Origin: Lojkania enalia
Lineage: Eukaryota; Ascomycota; Dothideomycetes; Pleosporales
DNA length: 29,729 bases
Direction of reading: 5' to 3'
Assembly (NCBI GenBank): GCA_010094045.1
Contig: ML986896.1
Span: forward strand, 1-29,729
Shown here: piece by piece, positions 9,867 through 19,002 of the stretch
Layout: each line of letters starts with the position of its first letter
Numbering within the stretch: the first letter of the stretch is position 1
Position numbers and translations under genes: made by a program
Notes under the pieces: model-generated
Databases searched by the model: none
Seen by the model: the letters and a program-made list of their open reading frames with translations, nothing else
What the model was told of the DNA's origin: nothing

Positions 9867-11703
9867 ATATACCTTATAAGTAAACAACTTATATAAGTAA
9901 GTAGTCTACTCTATTAACTTTTTTAACTTTTATATACGTATAACTTAATAACTAAATAATATAATAGTAATTTACAACTTGTATAATTATTTTATAGAAA
10001 CTTTTATATCTTTCTAATATATATAAGAATTATATCTAGTTTTACTATAATAGTTATAATATACTTTATACTATCTACTCGTACCTAATTACACCCTAAA
10101 TTAGTATATTATAGCCTAAATTTCCTCTTTATTATCTTTTTTAGTAATAATCATCTCTTCTTATACTTTTATTAGGGTCCCTTACGCTTAAATCCGCCTT
10201 TTTTTTTCTACTATTTCTGTTTTATTACTACTTTATTTACTTCTTAAAGGCTGACGATTTTATTATATACTAACCTAATCTAATATATTTCTTTTATAGA
10301 GCCTTTTTTAAGCTAATTTAGCTTCTTAATAATAGAAGCTAGTAAAAAACTTATATCTCTTTAAATCTAATTATAAATTAATATTAATTAAACTTCTAGC
10401 TCGCGTATATTATTTAGTATTTTTACTTCTTATAGGGTATTATTTTATACTAGTAGTATTAGTATATAAAACTTTATATTAAGCTTTAAAAGTACTACTT
10501 CTAAATTAAATAGAATTATACTAGCTTCTTAAAAGTTTATATAGATATTATTTTTTATAATTAATATATTAAAAGTAGTTTTAAAAACTAGAAAGAACTT
10601 AAGTTTTATAATATAGTTAATATAATTATATACTAAAACTAAGATCTAATTTCTATATATATATTTTAATAGTAAGAAGTAGTTTATATTTAGTAGTTAT
10701 AATAGGTATAATAAATAAGCTAGTATATAGAGTAGAATAATATTCTATTTCTTATAAAGTTTCTAGAAATTAAGTAAGTTATAGCTATTATAGCTATTAA
10801 AGATTAGTAGTTAATATATATTTATTATATAATCTTTTATATACTTATAAAAATACTTTAACTATTTAATACCGAGTTTATTTATTATCTAGCTATTTTT
10901 ATTAACTATAATAGCCTAGTTTTTAGGTATATTATTACCTTTGTATTAGGTAGAGAGATAGTAGTAGCTAGTAATAATAATAAAGGGTAGGAATATCTAA
11001 CTAATAGTATTAATCTTCTAAATTACTAAAATCTATTTATAATTATCTAATTAAATTACCTTTAGTTAATTATATTTCTTTATATCTATAATAACTAGTT
11101 ATAATAAAATAATATCTATTTAAAAGTTAGATTTATTAAAATTGTATATATCCTTATCTATAATATTATACTTCTTCTTAGTATATTATATAAACTTAAA
11201 CTAGTCTTTAATTACCTTAAAATCTTTATATAAAATTTTCTAGCAATTATAAAACTAATTTAGGCGTATTTTAAGCTTAAGAGTATATCTAATAAAGTTT
11301 CTAGGCTAATATATACTAATCTAGCCTATACTATATTTAATAAGTAAACTATTAGCTATATCTTATATAATAGTTAAAATAGGCGTAAATCTTTATTAAT
11401 CTAGGTTAAATATATATTAAATAATAACCTTCTCTTTAAGTTAGGCTTATAATTATATTATAAGTAGATTCTAATATATTATTAGTATACGGTTATTTAA
11501 ATTATATTAAATATTAAAATAGTATATTTTTTACTATTTATTTAGCCCCTTTTAATAGTTAAAAAGGCTAAGTTTACTTAATTCTTATTTTAAACTATAT
11601 TCTTATTATTTTATTATTATATTATTATTAAAAGCTTAGGTATTATATGTTAATAATAGAGTAGACCGCTCGCTTATATAGGCTACTCGCTTATAAAATA
11701 TAC
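9867..11703 (-). mobile_element. Pogo/Fot1-type transposon, family B copy 3 (B3), full length (1,837 bp)
   Basis: The left tip ATATACCTTATAAG and right tip CTTATAAAATATAC form the family-B inverted repeat, flanked by TA at 9865-9866 and 11704-11705. The right inverted repeat keeps an unmutated inner box (TAAGCGAGC on the minus strand, around 11,668-11,676) and so helps define the ancestral motif. The sequence is colinear with B2 throughout. It sits in the unclassified repeat also found at 1-258. No frame is open; the transposase is on the minus strand. Confidence 0.92.
10130..11560 (-). pseudogene. Transposase of B3, RIP-inactivated
   Basis: This is colinear with the B2 transposase. The minus strand carries DIYNFNKSNF (first catalytic site, Asp read as Asn) near 11,130-11,160. 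The second site lies in the NSYNSY block near 10,800, and LLNINYF near 10,690-10,710 (usual form PLDVxCF) is the third. Unlike B2, the third Asp also reads Asn. A Lys-rich C-terminal tail lies near 10,250-10,130. The frame is broken by many TAA/TAG stops. Start and end are approximate and taken from alignment to B2 by eye. Confidence 0.7.
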
Positions 11704-11862
11704 TATTATAATTATAATAGGTTAGTTATATTCTAGCTAGTAGTTAACAGCTATTACTAGTAGCTAGTTTAAATATTATAGTAAGAATAGTATAGGTATA
11801 AAAGTATTATAGTATTACTATAATACTTATTCTATATTCTTATAAATATAGTTATTATATCT
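11704..11862. repeat. Second copy of the unclassified repeat (right part)
   Basis: This matches window positions from about 136 to 258 up to about 11,832, then continues to the TRIM-like element. Together with 9828-9866 and 12931-12991 it is the sequence into which B3, the TRIM-like element and probably A3 inserted. No coding potential is seen. The last five bases, TATCT (11858-11862), are the target duplication of the TRIM-like element. Confidence 0.6.
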
Positions 11863-12073
11863 TATTATAAAAGGCTATAAATAGAGATAATAAGGCTTAT
11901 TTAACGTTTAGTATAGTATACTATATATAGATCTTAGGTATCGTATAAGAAAATAGCTAAACAGTAAGCTAAACATAAAATAAATAGAAAGATAAAAGAG
12001 AAGAAGAAGATATATATATTAAAGTAAGCGCGCTATATATAGATATTAGAAGAAATATAAAGATATTATAATA
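11863..12073 (-). repeat. LTR of the TRIM-like element (left copy)
   Basis: It is 211 bp long and gap-free against 12715-12925; the differences I can see are mostly C/T and G/A. It starts TATTATAAAAGG and ends GATATTATAATA. It contains TATAAATAG at 11,875-11,883, a TATA-box-like string, though in this base composition that is weak evidence. If the element reads right to left this is the 3' LTR. Confidence 0.85.
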
Positions 12074-12182
12074 GTACCCTCCTTTTTAGAAAGTAGCTGT
12101 AATTAACAATTATAGCTATAATATAGAAACCTAGTATAACTAATTATCTATTTTATATAAAATAGAACTATTTCTAGCTAGC

Positions 12183-12393
12183 TAGTATTTAGTATAATAA
12201 ATAATATACTAAATAAGCTTAATATAATTATTATATTACTAATAGAATAGAAAGTTATTTAACCTTTTAAGAAGCTAGTAGAATAGAAAGTAGTATTTAA
12301 TATAATAAGTAATATACTAAATAAGCTTAATATAGTTATTATATTACTAATAGAATAGGAAACTAGTATAAAAAGAAGCTAGTAGAATAAGAA
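12183..12393. repeat. Tandem duplication of about 108 bp inside the TRIM-like element
   Basis: Unit 1 (about 12183-12290) and unit 2 (about 12291-12393) both begin TAGTATTT and share a long AT-rich block and a GAAGCTAGTAGAATA string. Unit 2 is a few bases shorter near its end. The unit is non-coding. Confidence 0.8.
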
Positions 12394-12416
12394 GTAAAGA
12401 CTATAATAGAGAGAAG

Positions 12417-12486
12417 ATAATAGTATATTAAGGGAGGATGATAGTATATTAAAGGAGAATAATAGTATATTAAGGGAGGACGATAG
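12417..12486. repeat. 21-bp minisatellite, about 3.3 copies
   Basis: The units start at 12417, 12438, 12459 and 12480. The core is ATAGTATATTAAGGGAGG with minor changes. It lies in the core of the TRIM-like element, just left of the CTA microsatellite. Confidence 0.9.
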
Positions 12487-12501
12487 CTAGTTCTAAAACT
12501 T

Positions 12502-12561
<60 letters not shown>
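12502..12561. repeat. (CTA)20 microsatellite
   Basis: Sixty bases of uninterrupted CTA triplets (TAG on the minus strand). CTA has no CpA or TpG, so RIP would leave it unchanged; it might also derive from CCA or CTG repeats converted to CTA. It lies in the core of the TRIM-like element. Confidence 0.97.
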
Positions 12562-12564
12562 TAT

Positions 12565-12685
12565 AAGTAGTTAGATAGCTGCTAAACTAATATCTTAGCT
12601 AGATATTATTAGAAAAGAAGAAAATATTTAGATAGAAATAATAAAGATCTCTATTTAGAGATCTATAGCAGCTATTTAGCTACTA
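12565..12685. repeat. Inverted repeat with perfect inner palindrome (potential RNA hairpin)
   Basis: The outer arms 12565-12584 and 12666-12685 pair at 17 of 20 positions. Inside, 12645-12664 is a perfect 9-bp stem (AGATCTCTA / TAGAGATCT) with a 2-base loop. It lies next to the right LTR, which is the leader side if the element reads right to left. Retroelement leaders often hold dimerisation or packaging stems; that role is inferred here. Confidence 0.7.
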
Positions 12686-12714
12686 TTACTATATAATTAG
12701 ATAAGCTATTCTAA

Positions 12715-12925
12715 TATTATAAAAGATTATAAGTAGAGATAATAAAGCTTATCTAATACTTAGTATAATATACTATATATAGATTTCAGGTATTATATAA
12801 AAGAATAACTAAGAAGTAAACTAAATATAAAGTAAATAGAAAGATAAAAAAGAAAAAGAAAGTACATATATTAAAGCGAGCGTGCTATATATAAGTATTA
12901 GAAGAAATACGAGGATACTGTAATA
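12715..12925 (-). repeat. LTR of the TRIM-like element (right copy)
   Basis: This is the partner of 11863-12073, also 211 bp. It ends GATACTGTAATA and is directly followed by the target duplication TATCT. It keeps a few more TG and CG sites than the left copy. On the minus strand the sequence just inside it reads TTAGAATAGC; a primer-binding TGG mutated to TAG is possible but unproven. Confidence 0.85.
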
Positions 12926-12991
12926 TATCTACCTCTAAAAAGGTAGCTTTACTAGCTAATCCTAATATTCTACTTATATAAGTTTTCTATA

Positions 12992-14135
12992 ATATAGTTT
13001 ATAAGCGAGCTATTAGTATAAGTAAGCTATTATCTTACTAAACTTTTAACAGCCTACCTAGATTAATATATAATAACTTAATATAATAATATATAATTAA
13101 CTTATAAAGAATTATAAATTATTCTTATAATCTTAACTATTAATTAAAGTTAAATTTTAACTAAGAATAGCGCTATAATAACTTTTTACTACTCTTAATA
13201 TACTCTCTACTTTTAATATACTAGAATAACTATATAATACGATTATAAGCTAAATTTAAAGAAGTTTATAAAGACTAAAGAGAAGGTATTTATTAACTAT
13301 ATTCTTAATTAGGATTTACAAGGATTTCCGCCTATAATTAATAGTATATAAGCTATAGTAAATAGACTATTAGCTAAGTATAGTACTAAAATCTTAGCCT
13401 TAATACGCGATTATATTAACTATATTAATAAAACTACCTTCCTTTTAGCCTTTAAAGTAGCCTATAATCGATTAATTATAGAAGCTAATATCTATATAAG
13501 CTTTTAAAGCGGTACTATTAAAGCTTAATATTAAACTATATACGCTAATACTACCTATATTAGAAACTACTCTCTAGAAGACTAAAACACTTAATAATAT
13601 ATATAAACTAGAGGTTTAATTAATAATAATTTATAGTAGAATTTAGTAATATTAAAACTTATTATCTATATTAATTATCGTAGCCTTTAATTAGCTTTAA
13701 AAGGGTACTATAATAATAACGTATTTAATTACGCTAATAGCTAATTAAATTAAGAGCCTTAAGCGAGTAAATAAAGTAGTAATAAAGCGAAAATAATAGA
13801 AAAGAAAGCGATTATAAAAGTAGGGGATTCTAATAAAAGTTATAGGTAAGAATATAATTAATTAAAATAACATTAAAGAGTAGATTAATAAGAAAATTTA
13901 TAATTAGAATATTTAACTATAAAAGAGTAGCTAGCCTTAATAGAGTTATAAGCGCTATAAATAGTTTAACTATAATACTTAAATATACTAAATTAATAGT
14001 ATAGATATTAAATAATTTAATAGACTATTACTTTCTATAGTATATATATATAGTTAATAATTATTATAATTAAATCGTTTAAATCTTAGTAGAGTAATAG
14101 TATATTTATACTAATAGCTCGCTTATAAACTACGT
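12992..14135 (+). mobile_element. Pogo/Fot1-type transposon, family A copy 3 (A3), internally deleted (1,144 bp)
   Basis: Inverted repeats are flanked by TA at 12990-12991 and 14136-14137. The right tip keeps ACGT (complement of AAACTACGT) and shows the original family-A terminus ACGTAGTTT. It carries the same 675-bp deletion (junction near 13,378) and 31-bp deletion (near 13,508) as A1; the 2-bp length difference from A1 is one TA unit in an AT run near 14,045. The N-terminal HTH and C-terminal regions of the transposase remain and the DDE core is gone. RIP is heavier than in A1. Confidence 0.92.
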
Positions 14136-14137
14136 TA

Positions 14138-14352
14138 TTATTTATTAAAGGTATCTTTTTTTTATAACTAGAGTAGTTTAACTAATTTTACTTCTTCTAA
14201 TCTTATAAAGATAGTTAAAGTATAATAGTCTCTAATTAACTAAATATAAAATAGAGTAATAATTAAAAGTAATTATATATAGTAAGAGGATTATTCTTAT
14301 AAATTTATAATAGAAGTATATAAGTAGAATATATAAAGGATATTTAAGTTAA
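14138..14352. other. AT-rich intergenic stretch, nothing recognised
   Basis: No open frame, repeat or element end was seen. It is strongly RIP-like in composition. Confidence 0.4.
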
Positions 14353-14435
14353 TTATAAAGAGCTATAAAAGTTAGAGTTATAAAGAGCTATAAAAGTTAG
14401 AGTTATAAAGAGCTATAAAAGTTAGAGTTATAAAG
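14353..14435. repeat. 25-bp minisatellite, about 3.3 copies
   Basis: Perfect 25-bp units start at 14353, 14378, 14403 and 14428 (partial). The core is TTATAAAGAGCTATAAAAGT. The units are identical although the surroundings are heavily mutated, so the array probably expanded after or late in the RIP process. Confidence 0.95.
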
Positions 14436-14968
14436 TTATTAAATATAATTTAGTTCTCTTACTATTCTTTCTTACTTAGTCGCCTACTTATAACTAAGTA
14501 GGCTTAATAACTTAGTTCTAACTAAACTGCTGAATCGTTTATATAACTTATCCTACTTACTTACCTATATAAAGTCTTATACTTTAATTAGCTCTAGTAT
14601 AAAAGCGTCTATAATACTATCTCTCCTCTCTAAACTCTTAGTTTAAGAATTATTCTATTCCTCTTAATTATATAGTAGGGCTAGTAAACTACTTATATAT
14701 TCTTTATATACCTCCTTAATATCTCTTTCTTACTATTCTATATTAAGTCGCTATTATTACGCTAATCGTATTAATTTTACTAGTTTAATTATAATACCCT
14801 ATTCTTATTATTCTTATAAGAGGCTGATATATAAAATTAATAAAAAGAAAACTCTAAAAGAATTATACTATTCTAAATATCTCTAGTCTAGTATATAGTT
14901 GTTTTATAATATTTTCTATAATACTTAAGATATTTATATACTTTAGCTCCTTTACTAATTTACAATAT
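14436..14968. other. AT-rich stretch before the coiled-coil relic
   Basis: No clear gene is seen. Plus-strand frames have moderately few stops and could be an upstream part of the coiled-coil relic at 14969-15253, rich in Ser/Thr/Pro/Tyr codons. No motif supports this. Confidence 0.3.
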
Positions 14969-15253
14969 TTATATATAGTAGTAGAACGTTAGAATAAAAA
15001 GATTAAGAAATTAGATTACTAGTTTTAGCTGGCTAAAGAAGAGTATTAAAAGATTCTAGATTAGCTAAAGGATATAAATAGTAAGGTAGTAGTAGTCTAG
15101 GTAAAAGTTTAGCATCTCTAAAAGATTTATAAATAAGTAAAGTATAAGTAGGCGGAGGGTTATAAATATATATAAGAGTAGTTTAAGGAAGAGAAAGAGG
15201 TAGATTATAAGGTGGGTCTTCTTTTTAAAGCGGAGTTGCCTCTCGCGATATAA
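14969..15253 (+). pseudogene. Coiled-coil protein relic of unknown function
   Basis: One plus-strand frame is interrupted only by TAA/TAG, all explainable as former CAA/CAG Gln codons, and ends at 15251-15253. Between the stops it reads as a highly charged helix: NKKIKKLDY, LAKEEY, KILD, LKDINSKVVVV, FKEEKEVDYKVGLLFKAELPLAI. Leu/Ile/Val at heptad-like spacing with Lys/Glu between suggests a coiled coil, as in many retroelement gag N-termini. No family is recognised. It runs tail-to-tail into the minus-strand chromodomain end of Gypsy-2, so it belongs either to another element or to an antisense frame carried by Gypsy-2. The similarity of RIP load shows that it was repetitive. Confidence 0.5.
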
Positions 15254-15259
15254 CTAATA

Positions 15260-16600
15260 TTATTTAATTCTACTATTCTATTTCTAGATTTTCTTTATAA
15301 ATTTAGTTTTTATAATATATCTATAATACTATAGAACTAAGGTTTTCTTCTAGTTCCTAGATATTACTCTATAAGTTCCTATATTTATCTATTTTTAACT
15401 ATTTAATTAGATAGTATTATTTACTATTCTATATCTTATACTTTATTATCTTCCTAACTTCCTATTCTTAGTCTTTTCTATACGCGTCTATATTATATAC
15501 TACTAGTTTAGTATTTTAGGGTGCTTTTTCTATAAATATAATATAGAAGATTAGATAGATTTTTATAGTTATAGATAATTTAAGTTAATAGTTTACAGGT
15601 AATATTTATTCCTTAATTTTATATAGTCTAATTTTAATATAATCTAGTTTACTACTTAGTTATTTACTTTAAATATTTCGTCTTAGTAGCTAAACTTTTT
15701 CTCTCTTCTTAAAGTAAGGTAATTATTTATATTTCTTATTATAGTATTTCTTTATAATATATTATAGGAACTAGAAGTCTTTTTTTAGTAACTCTTATAT
15801 TTATTAAATAATTTCGACTTATTTCTATATCTAGAGTACCTATAATACTACTTTAATTAGGGTGTTATAGGTTTTTAGTTTATACCTATAGTTTACTATA
15901 AATAGTAATACTCTAGTTATACTATATATAGTACTATTATATATAAGTTATACTATTAATAGTAGTATTATTTAATTATTTTATCTATAGTTAAAATAGT
16001 ATTATAGGTATTACTCTACTATTTAGTTTATTTATTCTATCTATCTATCTATTTATAAGTAAAATACTATAGATATTTTATATTTAATTTCTAGTAAGTT
16101 TATAATTATTTACTAAAGCTTTAAAGTAAACTTAGTATTTTAATCTATAATTATCTTTTATAGTACTCTATATTATATAAAAATCTATTTTAGAAAGATA
16201 TTTACAATTTATTCTTCTAATAATATTTTATTATAGAGAATAAAGTAGGTGTATTTTATAAGTCTATAATAACTTCTATTTATAGTCTAGTTAGTATTTC
16301 TAGGTTTTATAATAGTTTATAGAATATATATCTATTAAATTTATTTTATTAGTAGTTTATATATTCTCGTAATATATTCTTTACCTATTCTCTTACTTTA
16401 GGAAAGTAGAATCCTCTAAGGATTTATTCTAGTATTTTCTCTATTCCTTAGTATCTATAGGTAGAAGCTTTATAGAATTGCCTAATAAATTCTTTTCTAA
16501 CTTTAGCTAGTATATAGATTCGATTATAAACGTATAGTAGTTTATCTACCTATTCTAGTTCTTATTTTTAAAGTTCTTTAGGTATTCTATCTATTACTAA
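15260..16600 (-). pseudogene. Gypsy-2 integrase and chromodomain relic
   Basis: The zinc-binding part reads YRYQGIEKILE, then FYFPKVRE and a REYINY block near 16,470-16,330, matching the family pattern 'GHQGIEKTLE..FYFP.MR..V..YV..C..C'; His and Cys positions read Tyr. A degraded 'PTRPWIEVTMDFI' block follows at about 16,290. Further left the reading fades. Near 15,440-15,320 there is a chromodomain-like end (ELEENLSSIV..IYYKN; usual form WEPEENL....l..y...). Integrase would join the cDNA to the chromosome, and chromodomains in this family bind methylated histone H3 to steer insertion into heterochromatin. The chromodomain call is weaker than the integrase call. Confidence 0.65.
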
Positions 16601-16639
16601 TCTAATTAGTATTATCTAGCTTACTTTTTTAATAATAGT

Positions 16640-17128
16640 TATTACTACGAGTTGTAGATAATTATATACTATACTTCTATCTTATTATCTTTTTAGTAGT
16701 ATAGCTATAGTTCCTTTCTCTTACTTATATCCTAATAGTCTACTTAATATATCTACTCTTTAGTTTTATTTTCTACTAATATAAATAATTTTAAAGTTAA
16801 ATATAGCTAGTTCTTATAACTATCTAATCTATTTAAGGGTAAGAGTTTTAGTAGTAAGAAAAATAGTAAGATTCTTATAATTATAATAGACTTTAGTTTA
16901 CTATTTTACTTTTTATAGGTATATACGCTATTCTTTAAAGTATACTATAATAGCTAGAAGTTCTTAATTATATATATTATAATTTATCTCTACTAGTATA
17001 AGTTTTTATAAACAGTATACTATTAGATATTATTTTCTATTATAGATTTATATAAGAATTCTAGCTATTTTTATTCTTAATACATTAGTTTCTATAAAAA
17101 CTTTCTTTTCTAGGTTATAGAGTTTTAG
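16640..17128 (-). pseudogene. Gypsy-2 RNase H domain relic
   Basis: Directly left of element C the minus strand reads LKLYNLEKKVFIETN (usual form L.LYDPEKKVFIETDASD), then LILVEINYNIYN.ELLAIIVYFKE near 17,000-16,940 and VYYNYKNLTIFLTTKTL near 16,890-16,830 (usual form VYTDHKNLTYFTTTK.L). DILSRLLGYK near 16,740 matches the ADALSRRPDY end of the domain. This is a clear Ty3/gypsy RNase H in which the first Asp of TDAS reads Asn. It joins the RT frame at 19,003 once element C and one TA are removed. Confidence 0.85.
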
Positions 17129-17130
17129 TA

Positions 17131-19002
17131 ACGTACTATATAAGCGAGCTGATTACCTAAGCAAGCTAATTATAATACTAAAACTCTATTAAAATTGCGA
17201 TAATTATACTTTATAGTATTATACTATAACTAATAACTATAGAATTAATTTAGAAAGAAGCTAGAATATAGCTTATACTCTAAGCTCTTTAATAAGATAT
17301 AATACTAACTATACGTCACGTTGCATTAATCTATAATATCTCTTAAAATATACTTAGTATATAAAGGTAAGGAATAGCTCTATAATATAATTACCAGCCT
17401 AATTTAATAAGGCTTAGTAAGACTAAAGAGTAGATAATTGTTTAGTATATACTAGATCTAAATATAAGAGAATTTCTATTATAGCTTACTACTATTTAAA
17501 ATATAGCTAATTTACTACTAGCTATATACTCTACTAGCTAGATTAGAAAGAACTGGGTAGAGAATTTTATTAAACGTATACCTAAGCTTAAAGTTAAATT
17601 TAATTAAAAGTACAACTATTTAAGAGCTAAATATAAGGATCTTAAGATTATAAGAAGCTAGTTCTACTTTATATAGAATATAAAGGCTAAATATAGTATT
17701 ATCGACGAAGATATATATAACTTTAATAAATCAGGCTTTATAATAGACGTAATATTAATAGAAGTAGTAGTTACTAGCTCTAAAAGATAGAATTAACTAA
17801 AGTAGCTCTAGCTAGGTAATTATAAGTAGACTATAGTTATCTAGAGTATTAACGCGATAGAATAGGTAATACTATCTTTTATTATTTTTATAGGTACCTA
17901 CTACCTCTCTATATAGTATAAAGAAGATAATATTCTACTAACCTAGGCTATATAGGTTACTAATAATAGTTAAACGATAAATAATATTAGTATTAAATAG
18001 TTAAAGCATTTTAACGTATATATAAAAGATTATACTATTAGTATATATTAATTACTAATTCTTAATAGCTATAAGAGCTACAACTTACTTAAATTTAGGC
18101 AGCTCTATAAGAAAAAGAATATTATTACTCTCTATATACCTCTATATTTATCGTACCTACCATAGCTACTAGATATAGGTTGTTTCTTATCTTTAAAAAC
18201 TGTATATAGGCGCTAAGTTAAGCAGCTAATATATAGTTATATTAACTATATTATAAAAATTAAGTTCTTATCCTACTTTAAAGTAGCTTTTAACGTAGTA
18301 ATTATAAAGAGTAATATTCTAGATAGCTTTTAAAACGCTAGTTTAGTTCTATTTAATCTAGATATAGTACTATTAAAGCTTAAAGTTTAACTATATATAC
18401 TAATACTTTCTATAGTTAAAAATACCCTTTAAAAGTTAAAAATACTAAGTAATTCTATTAAATTTAGGTCTTAATCTATATACGTTTAATTAAGAGTTTA
18501 AAAATACTTAAATAGTTTATCTACTTTAATAGTAGAAGTATTTAAATAGTTTATAAAGGGTACTATATATATAATATATAAAAATGTACTATTATATACT
18601 TAGGTTACTAAGTTTTAAGTAGCTAATAAAGCTGCTATATAATATTAATCGTATAAAAGAAAGCGTATATAGAAGGAAGGTAACCTAATAATTAAAGAAG
18701 GTATTTAATTAACTACTCCAAAAGAGTTTAGTACTTATACTAATAGAAAGAAGGGTAGAAAGAAGGCGCGTATTAATAGAGGCTAGCCGATTTAAAGGTA
18801 CTATAGATAGTATAGCGAGGTTAGATATAACTCGCGGACGTATAAAAATAATACTATAGATATAGAAGAATAGGCTACTATACTATATAGTATAATAGAA
18901 TATAAGAAAGTATAATATTTTGCGAAAAGTAGTTGCGATTTTAGTATAATCTTAGTATTATAATCAGCTCGTTTAGGTAAGTAGCTTACTTATATAGTAC
19001 GT
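17131..19002 (+). mobile_element. Pogo/Fot1-type transposon, family C (1,872 bp), inserted in Gypsy-2
   Basis: The tips are perfectly matched for 14 bp (ACGTACTATATAAG at the left, its complement at the right) and homologous for about 50 bp. TA flanks them at 17129-17130 and 19003-19004. The inner box reads TAAGCAAGC at the left and TAAACGAGC at the right. It is related to families A and B by terminal design and transposase type but is not the same family. It is one of the better preserved elements of the AT-rich part: TGG, CA and CG sites survive. Removing it restores the Gypsy-2 reading between RT and RNase H. Confidence 0.95.
17310..18880 (+). pseudogene. Transposase of element C (HTH plus DD35D), RIP-inactivated
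   Basis: One frame can be followed from about 17,310 to beyond 18,300 without a detected shift. It shows HVALIYNIS and LSIQ-like HTH text, KTKE.IIV.YILDLNIREF (CENP-B-type HTH, near 17,420-17,480), and KNWVENFIKRIPKLK (17,548-17,592, Trp still TGG), the link seen in Fot1-type proteins. IIDEDIYNFNKSGF follows with the first catalytic codon at 17725, then LILNSYKSY with the second at 18064 and LLDIGCF with the third at 18172. Spacing is 113 and 36 codons (DD35D). The first two Asp read Asn; the third is intact. A basic tail (KKGRKKARINRG) lies near 18,750-18,785. Confidence 0.9.

Larger units (their letters stand above)
11863..12925 (-). mobile_element. Miniature LTR retroelement (TRIM-like), complete with LTRs and target duplication
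   Basis: Two direct repeats of exactly 211 bp (11863-12073 and 12715-12925) align without gaps and bracket a 641-bp non-coding core. Each repeat begins TATTA and ends TAATA, the RIP forms of TGTTA...TAACA typical of LTRs. The whole is flanked by the 5-bp duplication TATCT (11858-11862 and 12926-12930). A purine run on the minus strand (complement of 12077-12088) lies next to the left LTR, as a polypurine tract would if the element reads right to left. The core holds no gag or pol. It has a 108-bp duplication, a 21-bp minisatellite, (CTA)20 and a hairpin. The size fits TRIM/SMART elements, which depend on enzymes from other elements. Confidence 0.85.

Noticed and set aside
12502..12561. (CTA)20 as a telomere-like or polyamino-acid coding repeat
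   Set aside because: It lies inside a non-coding LTR element, shows no telomeric motif, and on the minus strand its TAG triplets are stops in one frame. It is a plain microsatellite.
12875..12895. AAGCGAGC in the TRIM-like LTR resembles the pogo terminal box
   Set aside because: It occurs once per LTR without the second box, tips or TA boundary. GC-containing words that resist RIP are likely to recur by chance here.
14353..14435. CRISPR-like array
   Set aside because: The repeats are directly adjacent with no spacers, and the context is a fungal transposon cluster.
17119..17190. Inverted match of AGAGTTTTAGTA and TACTAAAACTCT around the left end of element C, suggesting a longer terminal structure
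   Set aside because: The outer arm is Gypsy-2 host sequence left of the TA target, and the inner arm is inside element C. The right end of C has no equivalent, so it is likely coincidental.
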